In this document: one piece after another, positions 46,450-58,675 of the stretch
Layout of the letters: every line of letters begins with the position of its first letter
Position numbering within the stretch: the stretch's first letter is position 1
NCBI GenBank assembly: GCA_036362985.1
Contig: JAYGXS010000003.1
Span: forward strand, 43,663,608-43,727,607
DNA length: 64,000 nucleotides
Direction: 5' to 3'
From: Ligula intestinalis
Lineage: Eukaryota; Platyhelminthes; Cestoda; Diphyllobothriidea; Diphyllobothriidae
Position numbers and translations under genes: made by a program
The notes under the pieces: generated by a model
Database searches by the model: none
Told to the model about the DNA's origin: nothing
The model's input: only the letters and a program-made list of their open reading frames with translations

Positions 46450-47336
46450 GCCCCATTAACTATCGCGAAAGGGAAAGCAGTACTCCTCCTAAATAGGACT
46501 GTTTGACACTCGAACTGCACTTAAGGCCACGATTAGATTAAGTGCGGGAACGACCACGTGGTTACGAGCAGCTCACGTGATTGCATGTCGCCCTCGCCAT
46601 AGGACTTTTAGGACCATGGGGGGATAATATTTTGGGAGTGGGGGTGGGAGCAGCAGTACTTATCGTAGTAGCAGTAGTGGCGGAAGGGACAATTTTTCCA
46701 GTCGTACTGATATAAATTCTAGTGCTGTGGCGACTAATTGTTCATAGTACTACTGCTACGACTAGCGCTGTCATTGATGTTACTAACGACACAAACTCTA
46801 TTAAAAACTAACAGTACAAGTAGGGACTGTGTGACTACTATTGATGTAGTCATCCGCAAAATGAAATCATAGTTGTGGTGATGTTAATGAAATAGTACAG
46901 ATATGGTAGTAGTGACATCAGGACAAAAGCCGGGAAATATCAAGCAGGGTAACAGATAGCAGAATCAAGTTGCAAATCTCAGGCAGTACATACGCGTAGT
47001 ACGACGATTGATACAATGCTAAGACTTATGGTGATAGCGGGTAGATTAGAGATGGTGCCAATTAAGGCAACGCTACAGGAGTAGTGGAAAGTAAGTGCTA
47101 GTGATTTAAGCAATGATAGTGACAGTAATAATAATGGTAAAGGCGACCACAGATAGCAAGTCTAGCAAGGAAAGAAAAAAACAGATAAAATCAGAAAACA
47201 AAAACAAACACACAACAAAACAAAGTTACGAGTGCAGTTATGGTGTCTATAGTATACAGTAACTAGCTATATACCTTCTGCCATCTACGTCTACTATGAT
47301 AATTACTGCTGCAACCCGGGGACATACCAGGCGGGG
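46450..47336. repeat. Degenerate trinucleotide (AGT/GTA) repeat region
   Basis: 46640-47160 is dominated by AGT/TAG/GTA and complementary triplets (GTAGTAGCAGTAGTGG, ATAGTACTACTGCTACGA, AGTAATAATAATGG) with no clean run. It is followed by an A-rich tract at 47170-47220. Looks like an old expanded and decayed triplet array. No coding support. Confidence 0.4.
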
Positions 47337-47359
47337 ACACACACACACACACACACACC
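47337..47359 (+). repeat. (AC)n microsatellite
   Basis: About eleven perfect AC units within a GC-rich segment. Confidence 0.95.
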
Positions 47360-49040
47360 GGAGACCCTCGCTTGGTTTGACCCGGGGGACCGGGGGGCTG
47401 CCGCTAGGCAGAGCCTAACTCCGGGGAGCCACAAGTGAGAGTTGGATGCCAGTTAAGAACGCTAGGTGTAGCCACCAACTGCACGAAGAAGATGGTGCGA
47501 TCTGCTACGACCTTCAGGTTGACCCCTTACTGAACACTCCACACCCCCCCCCACACACACATACATACTGGTCACAATATCCCATTTTGATCTTGACTTC
47601 ATCTTGAAAAAAATTAGGCTGTCATCTAACTTAGCAGTTTTTAAAATCAAATTACGTAAACACTTAACTTCGGAAGATATAAATTCCTTATTATCCGTCT
47701 CCTTTCTAAACACATAACTTTTGGACTTTGAAATTGGTCTCCCAGGTATTTGACGTGGTTTTATTTATGTTATATTGTTTTCCATATCTGTCTATTTTAT
47801 CTTCTGTAGAGTGATATTTGCAGCGGTGTTTCGTCCCCTACTCTGTGTCTCCCTTCTCCGTTTGACAACCCTGATGATGGGCCTCCCGGTCTCAAGCCAT
47901 GCTCATGACGATTCTGCTTTGGCCAGCTCGTCGGTAGATTCTGCAGTCCACAAGGCCACATCTCCGGCATTTCAGCGATGATCACTAGACCTCTACCGTT
48001 CCATCATCCTTTCGACCCAGTTCTCTGCGATGAACTCCTCCTGTCTCACCTCCCTGATGGTTGATCACGAAGCCAGTCGGTCAGTGTTACGGTGGTGAAC
48101 GGCAGCCTCTGCTGCTATATTATTTCTCCACCGACAAGAAGCGTTTCCAACCCTCATACGTTCTCATCAACAGTCCTGTCTCCTTGCAATGCAACAATCC
48201 TCTCAACCAATCTCTTTAATTTTATCGAATCAATTTTTTTCTCCAACGTTTTTTTAAGTAGGGGTCCCCTAAACTCTGCCCTTGCTTTAATGGTAGGAGT
48301 TATTTTCAGTGCTTCCTCCTTAGTTCACCATATATTTCAGGGAGTCAAGTCAAGTTTATGAAAGGAAATATAGGCAAAACGCGTTTGAACTCCCTCTTGG
48401 TACACAGTATTCAAGAAATGCATGGGCACAGCCGAACATTTCAAAGAAGTCGTTGACACATGTGGTGAAACCCCAATTTCTGAAAAGCACACCAGTCCGA
48501 TTTCCGCATTATCCTTCTGTACAGACGCTTTACCACAATGTACTGTGTTCACTTAATACTTCAATATACAAAACTGTCTATGTTACAGGAAGCCTGAGGA
48601 ACTGCGTGTGTAGCGCACGTTGGGTGGATGGTCTGCGTTAAATCGAATATATTGTCCAACATTCCATCACTCGCTTCCTACGTCCAGAAGGTCACGGATG
48701 CCAAGAAGAGTTGATGGGTCGCATTTATTCAGCGTACTCCTCATAAAAAAATCGTACGTTTTAACTCCCCACAAAATGAACTTTGATGCAAGGGCAACGC
48801 GGCACGCGCAGGAGAAGTTTTTGCAGCACGATAGTGCCTGTCGCCAATCGAGTTAATTCCGAAAAACCACGGACGCGTGGAGAAGGAATGAGGATGAGGT
48901 TGGTAGGTAGCGTAGCTCCCTCACCAGACGCGCCTTCTATTCAAATTTTCGAAAAGCTCAGCTCTAGCTAAGAGCGAAGATCATGCTGCAATGACTCCAT
49001 CTTACTGTAGGTTTCATGATAACTCACTTCGAAGAAGTCA
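47360..49040. other. Gene-free stretch
   Basis: GC-rich at 47360-47530, then AT-rich. CCTGATGATGGGCCTCCCGG (47870-47889) resembles the CTGATGATGGG tails found near PLE ends but lacks a GAAA core. No supportable gene. Confidence 0.35.
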
Positions 49041-49255
49041 AGTGATGTGTCAGGTCGTGTGACACGCGTTAACTGGGGTCGCGTATCAGATCAGCCACTG
49101 CGCCCGCGCCCAGCTCCAGTCATCCTGATCCTGCCTTGTCATCGGAACACGGGGCAGGTGTATAGAGAGTTGGGCAGGTGCTACGCAAGTCTGCGCTACA
49201 ATAACCAGACTCATTGGCAAATCGACATTGCCCCCTCTGCTGCATAGATAGTGAT
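49040..49255 (+). repeat. Unclassified dispersed repeat, plus copy
   Basis: Aligns in inverted orientation with 50235-50511. Shared blocks are GTGTRRCACGCGTTRACTGGG, CAGCCWSTGYGYCYGC, CCAGCYCYAGTC..TTGATCCTG and CGCAAG..ACTAGATT/CATTGGCAA..GCCCCC. Both strands hold open frames but translated similarity tracks the DNA repeat. Family unknown. Confidence 0.5.
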
Positions 49256-50230
49256 GATTTTTGTCCAACGGATAGTCTTGAATTGATTTTAGCCGTGCGA
49301 ATAAACAATCCCTCACCCTCAGGAAGAACGCGTACGAGGACAGTCGCAAGTAAGCCGATAAAACAATCGACCCGTGGTTGTAAGCATTTAAACGCAGCAA
49401 ACGAGCGACCATTATCAGTGAGAGATGCATGAGTCTTAATTGTAAGAAGGAAGGAACCTCATTGGTCAGTCAACTTTGCTTTTTTAAATAGAAAAGACGA
49501 ACTGCGGGGAGATAAACATGCACATAATATATATACATGCACATAGTAATATACATGAGTACGTGAGCGCATGTACATTTAAAAAGCCTGAAGTCCGAGA
49601 AGATGTCTGCGCAGAGTAAGCTCAACAATCGCAGTCGGTAGTTGGGGGTGGTTTGGGGAGAGTATGGACAAGAGGCTGGTAAGAGTCCTGGGTGTGGGAG
49701 CGGGAGAAAGAAGAGGAATTGAGGATGAAACGGGAGCCGGTGATTTATCCATACAACGACGGTGGAAAAGCGCAACGGGATGGCGACTCAGCAGGGGCAT
49801 GCCCTCGCAGACCGATGAGGACAACTTGGCTTCCAGTTGTTTGGTCAATGCCTCGCCCAGGTAACGGCGACTGACCCCAGTTAGGCAAAGAATTTGAGCG
49901 CCTATTGGCTGCTCTAGGAGACCTGATGGCGGTGGAGGCTACGGAAGTTTAAAAATGGAAAGGTCACTTAAAATGTCATTGCAAGCAGGTGCATCAAAAA
50001 ATAAACTACTAAAACGAATTAAAAGCCTTGAAAAGTGGCATGAGAAAGAAGGGCCTGTTGGTTTCGGAAAGGGGTTGAAACAATGTTCGAAGTAAACGAT
50101 ACAATAAAAAACTGAATCTCGAACTGTGGACGAACAAAACGTTATGAGGACAATTCCAGATTCGCCGTAGATTTACAACTATAAATGTCACTCATAGTCA
50201 GTAAATTAGCATTTCAAAAGCGGCAAGGGC
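49256..50230. other. Spacer between inverted repeat copies
   Basis: Short frames only. A poor AT/CATA-rich tract lies at 49510-49560. Nothing recognised. Confidence 0.4.
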
Positions 50231-50234
50231 CACC

Positions 50235-50511
50235 ACTGTTTGGGGGGGGGGCAAAGTGGTGATTCGCAAGCGAATCTAGTTAGTATAGACAGTTTTGTGT
50301 CACATCTACCCCACTCCTTTTGCAGCCTCACCATGCCCTGGTCATAAGACAGGATCAAGAGAGCTGGGGCTGGATGCAGACACAGAGGCTGACCGGACAA
50401 ATGAGCCCAGTCAACGCGTGCTACACGATCTGGCACCTCACTTCCTACGATTTGAAGTTCGAAAGGGGGACTCGCGTCACACATCAGAGAGAGTTTCCAT
50501 AATGCCCACAA
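50235..50511 (-). repeat. Unclassified dispersed repeat, minus copy
   Basis: Inverted counterpart of 49040-49255, ending in a run of nine Gs at about 50242-50250 on the plus strand. Conserved residues in the matching frames (HLSGQPL versus RVSDQPL) reflect shared ancestry; coding status unknown. Confidence 0.5.
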
Positions 50512-50514
50512 GAA

Positions 50515-51730
50515 GACGATGCTATTGCTGCCTGGTCATCGATTGTGGACAGAATTAAGCTAGTCTAACTGTCAGCAGTTCACCGTAGTTATGGAACGTG
50601 TCTGATTATTCATAAGGGGGCAAAACTTACGATCTTTCTCCTCCCTAGCTCTGCCAGTGTGTCAATGGCAAATCCGAATGGAACCCATTGCTATGCGTAT
50701 GGACAGAGTAACAATCGTATGGCAGGGCCTTCGTCTGCGTGCGTCATGTCTGAAACACGCATAGTTCTATAAATTGACTATGAAGGTAAGCATATTTAAC
50801 TCCCGATAACCTGTCGTATTTGTTTAGATTAAAGTGTATAATACCGACCATCGCTGATTTCTTTCCTCTGAACGCCTCTTTAGTATAAACCCCAGATCCC
50901 TATATGTAACATCACAATGAAAACTTAACCCCATGCAGGATGGGCAACAATCACAAATTACGTTTAATATTGTGATGTAAGGGATGTTTTTAGTTCGCAC
51001 GTTACGCCACGGTCAGATTTTATCAAATTCATACTACTCTCACATATGCAGTACTCTGGAATACTCAAAAATAGTAGATTCACTCTGGGGTTATATTGAT
51101 TTTATTTTTCTGAGTTTCCAAACCGTATATTTCGTGAGGGGGGGGGGTTGCGCCATGGTAGGATTATAAACCGCGCACGTTCTTTCAATCCTTACGTTCA
51201 TTTGGAACTGAAAAAGGAAACAGTAAAGAACATTTTCAGGCTTAAAACGCAGTCGACAATTTCGCGTACTGCTTCATGAAATGCGGCACGCATTGTGCCT
51301 AGAGCTATAAGCAATTAGTGGCGTTACGTTTCCTGGAATAAACTGACCAAAGCCCTTGCCTATGAAAGGAGAACACGACTTCTGCGTCATCGCAGTGTGA
51401 CTCCAACAATAACCTTAAGACAGTCAGTCGAAGAGCAATTTCAGGGACGAGCCATAAATACCAAAGTAAAGGATCTTGTTTTTGTATTTTTTCAAAGATA
51501 ACAACTGGTTCGAATATTTAAGCAGATAGTTATTTGAAGAGTTCTTTTATTCAGAACCATACGAGGCGAGCTTTTTGAACTGCGCTGGGTCACACTAAAA
51601 AGTTAGCAGTAGCATGCGAAAACATTTAAGTTACGACATGAACCTAACGAAGAGACAAAAGCATACCTAAATGACAGGGGTATGCGGCTTTAGTACAAGA
51701 GTAGTTGTACTGGCAAATGGGTGTGCCTGT
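50515..51730. other. Gene-free stretch
   Basis: AT-rich with a ten-G run near 51140; no features supported. Confidence 0.45.
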
Positions 51731-51735
51731 CAGTC

Positions 51736-53935
51736 TTGTACTTACTTGTACTTGTTACGGCTGCGATCATGACTTATCTAGCCGGCCTCAATTATGTCCC
51801 GAATGGTGCTTCTCCAAGCGCGACGATCCATGGCCGCAGATCTAGACAGTTCAACCCATTCTCTTCGCCAGCGCCGGAGACCAAATATCGAAGGTCCGAG
51901 AACCACTTCCATGACTTGACGGACTGAGTCGAGCCAGGTGTTCAGTTGACCCTCTCTTCGACGTTTCCAATTAGGCAACAGTCTCATTTCGAGGGCACTA
52001 GCACTGAGCTCTTGAGGTTGACGACAAAGAACGTGTCCAAACCACCTCAGCCGTCTTTCCTGAATGGCCTGGGATATCCTTGTCATTTTGTCACGGCGAG
52101 TGCGGACTGTCCCATTGGAGACGGAGTCTGTGTACTTCACTCGAAGGATGTTCTGCAGACAGTAGTGGTAGAAGACTTCCAGTTTCTGTTCATCTTCCAC
52201 GCGCACAGCCCAACATTCGCATCCGTATAGGAGAACGGACCGCACAGATGCACGGTACACGCGGATCTTTGTTGAGATAGAGATATCGCGTCGGGTCCAT
52301 AAGCACTTCTGAAGGCTGGAGAACACTCGTCACGCTGCATCAATTCAGGAGACAATATCATCCTTACTCTGTCCATTCGGCAGCAATCTCGCTCCGAGGT
52401 ATTTGAAACTGTCGACTTCTTTTAGTTGACAGCCACTAATCTCGAGAGATGTTTTTTCTTCGGCAGGGATGCAGCATGAAAACACTTTGGTCTTCCCAGC
52501 GTTTATGGACAAGTCGACCGTTTTCGCGACATCGTTCACCTGTGAAGCCATAGACTGGAGATCGCCAAAGCTTGACGCTAGTAAGGCGATATCATCGGCG
52601 TAGTCAAGGTCAGTCAACCGGCGCCAGGTGCAAGCTTGATACTGTAACCTTCTTGTAGGGCCTTCCCGAGAACCCAGTCAATGACGTAGTTAAAGAGGAT
52701 AAGCAACAGGACACAGCCTTGCCAAACGTCTGACAGAAAAGCGAAGGGTTCTGAGAGGTTATTGTGGACTAAAACCCTATCATAAACCCAGCTGCGGAAT
52801 CTTTAGCAGACTAAAATATAGTCAATCTGACTGGATGTATGGCCGTTGTTGGAGTACCAGGTCAGCAAGTGTTTGTTGCGGTGCTGGAAGCACGTGTTCG
52901 TTACAAACAGTCGGTTCCGTTCAGCAAAGTTTAGTAATCTGTCACCATTCTCACATCGAGAGCCAAGACCAAAGCGGCCGATAAGATGGCTGTTTGTGGA
53001 GTCACCCGGCCCAGTTCGGCCATTCCAATCCCACGCAACAATCAACATATCGCGACGAGGAAGCCTTACGACCAACGTCTGTAATTGTGAGAAAAGCATA
53101 TCTTTATCACGCGGATCAGCAACGGACGTTGGTGCATATACAGCGAGCACACATATGTTTGTGAAGTGGCCCTTCAAGCGCACATAAGCCATGCGTTCAT
53201 TGACTGGTTCCCAGGCAAGTAGTGCACGGCTCGCTTGTTGCGAGAGGGCAATTGCCACACCATGTCTGCCGGAGGAGTCATGGGGGCCACGGTGAAGTGG
53301 GAGTCAGCTCCAGGAACCTTTATTTCCTGAGCGCTGGAGTTAGGGAGTCGGACAGGCAGCAGACATCGACGTTGTACTGATTAAGACTGCGCACCGCCAG
53401 GCTTTGGGTACAAGGGGCCAGGAACGTTCGCACATTCCAGCATTAAATACCAAGAGTCCGATTTCGATTGAGTAGTCCAGCAAGCATACTATTCGCCCGC
53501 ACCACTGGACAAGGGTTGCGGAGCGCGTCGGTTCCCGCGGACGCCGTAGCATGGATCATATTGCAGTTGTAGGACATGAGATTCATTGAGTTGACTTGGG
53601 AATTTTGGGTACGAGCGGGTCCCCAACTGCCGCACGGATTGTTTGTTCGAGGTTGCCTCTTCTAGCACTTTGGCTCAATAGCCTAACCACAAGGCAGCGG
53701 TGGCAAGCGAACTTATTGAATGGCGGTTCACGCTCGCCATGTCACAGCGCCGTCGTCAGGCTTTGCGACACTTTATAAGCTTTCGGCTTGCCAGGCCTTA
53801 GCCCGCCGCGCCCTAGTAGCACTGCCGCTGCGGCGTCCGCGACTGCTTATTTGTCAGACCCGAGAGTCTGTTTATTTTACAGCTAACCTTTACTGAAGGT
53901 CGCCCCATTATCAGCCACCCGTAAACGCGCCAGGT
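51736..53935 (-). pseudogene. RTE LINE copy C: leader, endonuclease, then RT C-terminal half, internally deleted
   Basis: The minus strand starts with a GC-rich leader (about 53935-53480) containing TACGGCGTCCGCGGGAACCG. The endonuclease follows: HDSSGRHGVAIALSQQ-like start (about 53270), AWDWNGRTGPGDSTNSHLIG and SSQIDYILV (53258-52803). It jumps near 52800 directly into late palm sequence (LVHNNLSEPFA; LDYADDIALLASSFGDLQ, 52617-52560). It ends with the C-terminal region (SFKYLGARLLPNGQS; LLYGCECWAVRVEDEQKLE; RRLRWFGHVLCRQ) and tail GTAACAAGTACAAGTAAGTA (about 51758-51738). About 1 kb carrying most of the RT is deleted. Same subfamily as copy A. Confidence 0.88.
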
Positions 53936-53939
53936 AGCC

Positions 53940-54165
53940 TGCAGCTTGGCTAACGGGTAACCCTTCTTTCCTGGGTAACCCGCGTGTCAGTCTAGTCGTT
54001 GACTGCCCACGGAGTGCGGACAAAGTTTAGCCGCAAAGAAAGCAAAGCTGAGACATACCTGGGTAGTGCCAAAGGGGTGCGTTTTGGTCGTATGACTGCT
54101 TTATCAAGGTCTGCAAAGCCTGATGACGGCATTACAATATGACGGCCATGATCCTCCATTACACT
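53940..54165 (+). repeat. RTE LINE 5' leader fragment, head-to-head with copy C
   Basis: CAGCTTGGCTAACGGG (53941) repeats the leader start of copies B and D in plus orientation. GCAAAGCCTGATGACGGC (about 54111-54128) matches the GCAAAGCCTGACGACGGC of copy C's leader in opposite orientation. It therefore appears to be a short plus-strand RTE leader abutting the minus-strand copy C. Confidence 0.5.
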
Positions 54166-54169
54166 TGCA

Positions 54170-56118
54170 TTTTTCGCAAATTTTCTGTGAAAATGTTAAT
54201 TTTAAACATATCCTACTAAAAAAACATGCACAACTTTTTATACTCATTTGTTAGCACGGTGTATCTTCCTTGATTATTCCCACTTTAATAATTCAAAATC
54301 TGGCCTGTAGTTGCACTTGCGTCTGGGGTTTTAAAATTGCATGTTGGATATTTTCCGATGTAGAAGACGTCAGATAAATCTGATTAAATTTGACAATTAA
54401 TGCTCGTTCGAAATCTGGCCCCCTGACACGACCGAAATATGTTGCTGCATAACAAGTGATATCAAAACCCTACTTAGGCAATACTTTACAATCGGAAACA
54501 CATTTGAGAATTTTGGCAAGCATTCCGTAAGATAGCATATCCCTGTGCTACAAAACATAAAAGGCGCTCTCTCTGCAGTTTGAGAGAAGACTTCTGGGTG
54601 GAATGATGATTAAAATCTTTAAATGTGTCTCCAAAGAACGAGGCTGCATTACTGCGTTCAGATCTATCTCTGCGGTGTTCTGCCCTTGCTTGTCGCAGTA
54701 AATTTTACCGGACAACCCATTCGGGACAAATCACATCTTAACCAGTTTACAACTGGTTTTCAAAACTAGTATACTTGGACCAATTTCGCAGTGAGGTTGC
54801 CAATAACCAGAATTCCTTAGACTCACTCTGACACCCTACACATTATCTAAACTGTGAACTGGAATGGGCACTTTTAAGAAGACGCGCTCCTACGAAACTA
54901 CACCACATGATGCCGATCTAACCTAACATTTTACGAACAACAAGACGACATTTTATAGAGAAATCAAGAGAAAGATGAAATAGTCTTCCGATAAGACGCA
55001 TGGCATTCTGTCTGTGGTCCAGTATTCGACCATATAGCCACGGATCGAGACTGCAACGGTGATGAACAAGAGCGAGACTGGCATTTTGCCTATCTGAACC
55101 GACTGCGAGGCAAGAACATGTTTGTTCGGTTTGCTCTTTAAGACAGGCTGACTCGTAATGGGTAGCAGGCCACAAATTGTCATTTCAGTCTCCTTTGTCT
55201 TTGTTGGTAATCTCAATCACTGTGCGACTGATTGCAAGGCTCTAGATCGAGCCTCTAAGTACAGCGGGACAAGAAGGTCCTATAACCTGATCAGTGAACA
55301 CGCTTCCAAAACATGCCAGGCTATACCTCTCTAGGCGTTAGCAGGACGACAATCAGTGATCGGACCGTACTTCAATATTAGGTCAGAATTAGAGGGAAAT
55401 TGAACCTGGATCAGCCATTTCGAGACAAACTGAGGCAGAACACTTTACAAGCTTAATGAGTGCTTATAGCTGCACACGAGGATCCCATTCCAACTTCCTG
55501 AAACAATCCGAAACCAAATACTCCTAGATTAGTGTTAACATCCACGCAAAGCTATCTTAGCGAGATTGGCATAGGGTTATTTCCCCTTAAAAAGCACTGT
55601 TTTGTCACCAAGTATAGGAGTATGACGATCGGCATTGAATGAGCGGCAACATAGGCAGTAGCTAAAAGCAAACGGTAAAATGTGACATGAAAAGTTCATG
55701 CGATCGCAGTTTATTTATCCGAGCGCATCAGTCTCCAAACAAACGTTGCATCCTTTTATTAAAGACAAATGGAAGCACCGAACTACTCTCGCACATGCTA
55801 CCTGTTATTTTCGGCCAGCAAAAGTTAACCGTGCACGTTCATCAATGAACGTTGAAGGCAGATTCTTTCCAACAAATTTCATCAAACCGGATGGCAGGGG
55901 AGTGTGAGGTCGCTGAGTTAACGCACAAATCATAACAGTAGGCTCGCCACTGATTTCGGTTGAACGCCACGTCATAAAAAAGAGCGTGGGAGATTGAAAA
56001 GCTCTCATATGTTTTTGTCCTTTGCCTCTTAATTTCCTCTTCCATCACTTACTTCGGTCATCTGCGGCCGAAGACAGCTAACTTTCGGCGAACATATAAA
56101 CGGATCAACGGAGAACAC
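54170..56118. other. Stretch downstream of the last recognised exon of the charged-protein gene
   Basis: If the donor at 56122 is used, this is intron (minus strand). I searched for a following exon rich in basic and acidic residues, such as the end of a PAPA-1 domain or a HIT zinc finger, and saw none. Frames at 54918-55216 and 55805-56048 lack support. Confidence 0.4.
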
Positions 56119-56122
56119 TTAC

Positions 56123-56872
56123 GGAAGTCGGAGTAAGATCTTTTTTTCCCATTTCTCCAGCGGTCTCAAATTCCTGCCAAGGTGTAGCGAGGCTGGTGAG
56201 AAGACGCTGGCGCGGAGTCAGCAGAACGGCAGACGTGGAGACAAGTCCAAATACCGTCTGATGTTGATTGTTATCATCCTCCTCTGCCTCCTCGCCAGCG
56301 GGTTGCGCGGCGACCTCAATATCCTCATCCATCAAGTCTTCCCCCTCCAACCATGTCTCGGCTGTCAACATCTTTGCCTGAAGACGTGCCGAGAGACGAT
56401 CCAAAACTGTGTCCGAGGACACCGGGTCCGCCGACTCAGAGCGGCCGGAGACGCCATCCTCAAGGCCTGCACCGGCACTAACGGCAGGCTGAAAGGCTGG
56501 TGCTGCCGAGAGTCTGCTGACACCGAGAACGTCTTTGGACTGTTGTTGCTGCAAAATCAGCTTGGAGGACGATGGCATACAGAGCTTGGCGTGTTCTCCA
56601 GAGAGAATAGTGGGAGGAAGAAGTGCCTCCAGTTCCGTGTCGGAGGTCTCTTCTACAGTTAGCATGTCGACGAGACCGAGCAGAGAGGTGGCTATAGAAC
56701 TCCCAGTTGCTGACATGCGTTTTTTGGGAGAGGGCGATTGGTGATGAGATTGGACATCAGATGATGGCTCTGGAGTCGGCATCCGAAAACCAAGCTTTGT
56801 GTCTGGCTCTAACTTATTACAGGGATCCGTGGAATGCTCGGATGTCGACCGCGAGCGAACTGACTTCGACTT
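56123..56872 (-). CDS. Charged nuclear-type protein, exon 3 (possible INO80B-like)
   Basis: Acceptor CCTCCAG| (56873) and donor TTCC|GTAAGT (56122) delimit 750 bp, phase 0 at both ends, joining in frame to exon 2. Residues about 415-664 of the predicted protein: a basic/serine start (KSKSVRSRSTS), SPSPKKR, a hydrophobic helix (SLLGLVDMLTVEE), a glutamine run, an acidic segment (LEGEDLMDEDIE through EEAEEDDNN), and near the end LLTPRQRLLTSL (about residue 631). LLTxRQRxLL followed about 20 residues later by an LT is reminiscent of the start of the PAPA-1 domain of INO80 complex subunit B (a chromatin-remodelling subunit), but the rest of the domain would be in a later exon I cannot see. The identity is tentative. 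Confidence 0.75.
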
Positions 56873-57002
56873 CTGGAGGCATAGTAAAAAATGTAAGTTT
56901 CTGCTTTCATAAAAAATCATTATTGGCCTCTAGGAGAGGCCTCTAAACAAGACAGTTGATGAACATTTTTCTAGTGAAGTGGGTTTATTCAGACAGTAGA
57001 TC

Positions 57003-57308
57003 ATGAAGTTTAAGGGTCCACTACCAGTGATGGAACATTTGACGGTGGTATACAGCATACCATGTCAAGATTGTGATGTATGGTATGCCGGTGAAACGGG
57101 CAAACGCCTCGGCAGAGGATTGCAAAAATACCAGCTTGCAATCGACCGTAAGCAGTCTCTAGTCTATGGCCACGTACTACCGCAAGACCAAAAATTCGCT
57201 TTTGAGAAGGTAAAGGTGATTGGCCACACTGAGGCTGGAATGTTTGTATTCAACTGTCACACTAGATCGACCTATAGATCCAAACTCCGCCTAAAAGGCG
57301 CTTTGTAG
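57003..57308 (+). pseudogene. PLE GIY-YIG endonuclease remnant, antisense in an intron
   Basis: The plus-strand open frame reads VVYSIPCQDCDVWYAGETGK near its start, fitting the GIY-YIG motif pair with the CxxC insertion common in PLE endonucleases. It is followed by RLGRGLQKYQLAI and YGHVLPQDQKFAFEKVKVIG, the His-containing second half. In PLEs this domain follows the RT, but no RT is seen upstream and the frame stops at 57306-57308. It belongs to a different PLE family from the 40-43 kb copies (sequence unlike SMCLYSFTSSCGAGYIG). It lies in intron 2, opposite in orientation to the host gene. Confidence 0.75.
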
Positions 57309-58633
57309 AAGGCTAAAGTCAGTTAAGACAGGGCCAGCGGGATGTAGAATAAAAGTGACAGTCAGAATCTTCAGACACAAGGGGGCACTGATCGGATGTT
57401 ACGTGAACGGCATGGCACCACACAAGAAAATCAACGATCTGTAAATCCGCCCTCTAGAGAGGTGGAAGCCGACAAGCATGCTGACTTAGCGGCAACCAGG
57501 GCAGCTGCAAAGGGGACACGCGAGCCCGTTAATAGTCGACAGTGAAGAGGTCGAAATCAACCAAGGACCAACAGATCAGCTGAAATACGTGCGTTGAACA
57601 CGGTTATAACATGATGCGGGTGAAATAAATCAAGGCCTACGAGGAGGCACAGTACTCTGGTGATGGCAACGCCAGTTTCCAGTGTCAGTTTAAATACACT
57701 CCGGTCTATGAACGCATCTCCTCTTTTTTTCAGAGTGTGATAGGCAAGACAGGATAAACGGACAATTAATTAGTTTCCACCTCCTATAAAACTATTTAAT
57801 TGTAAATAACTATCAGACACCGGTGAGTGAGAAAAACGTACAATACCAAAGTAGGGATTTTGATCGAGTGGGCTAGTGGTGGTCAAACAGAGAGACAACA
57901 TACGGTTAACGCTGCTCTTCCTTCAGACAAAATACCACGAAATTGATGCTTACGACTTTATAGTATATCCAGACACTTTTGGCCGACTGCTCGCGAGTTG
58001 TTCAAATGCATACTGAAAACATTCCTTGCTCCTTTATAATACTACCAAGGAAACATTCGCATAAGTAGGCTCGCGTTTTCAAGCCTAGAGAAGTATCCTG
58101 AGATGGTTTTTAGGCAGTAACTTGGTAATGTGCAGGATTTCCGGTAAATTGATACCCCGAAAGTAATATTTCCACCCTCAATTGGTTAGTGATGACGTAC
58201 TTCATGAAATTCTCACACATGATCTCCATTGGAAAGGATTACTTAGGTGGGACTATAGTCTTCACTGGTGCGCAGCATAACCTCAGTATATTGTAGTCAT
58301 GACAGGTGGCCAGCTTTTATGTGCGCGTATTTCCTTTTGCCTGTATTAATCTTGCTCTTGACTGATTTTAAATGCTCAAACACATTTTCCTGAAGGCATG
58401 CGCAAAAGTATCCTTCGTTATGCTCATTTTGTTACCAAATTGCGTCATTTTACGATTCTATACTCGAAGGGTATATTTTGGTCCAACATAAATCATAAAT
58501 ATTAACTTGTAAGGACGTAAAATATCTATTAAAATGGTATCGCATCTGTGTTGTTATCAATGGCCGTTGTGAACATGGTCCATAATTGGTAAAGGAGATA
58601 CATGGTTGTTCACTGGAACAAAATTTATTTTTT

Positions 58634-58675
58634 TCCTGAGCTTTCGAGCTCTTACAAGAGCCCATTGTCAGAGGT
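58634..58675 (-). ncRNA. Hammerhead-like motif, left arm (core changed)
   Basis: Minus strand: CTGACAA (58671-58665; G8 is A), a bulged T, an 8-bp helix II GGGCTCTT/AAGAGCTC, GAAA, then GCTCAGG giving a possible CTC cut with helix I CCT/AGG. Helix III would be a single pair. Probably inactive. Confidence 0.35.

Noticed and set aside
47865..47905. CTGATGATGGGCCTCCCGG as a PLE hammerhead
   Set aside because: The following sequence reads TCTCAAG, lacking GAAA; at most a fossil.
48366..48567. Plus-strand open segment with a protein-like reading (TPSWYTVFKKCMG)
   Set aside because: No start, domain or convincing splice sites; cannot be supported.
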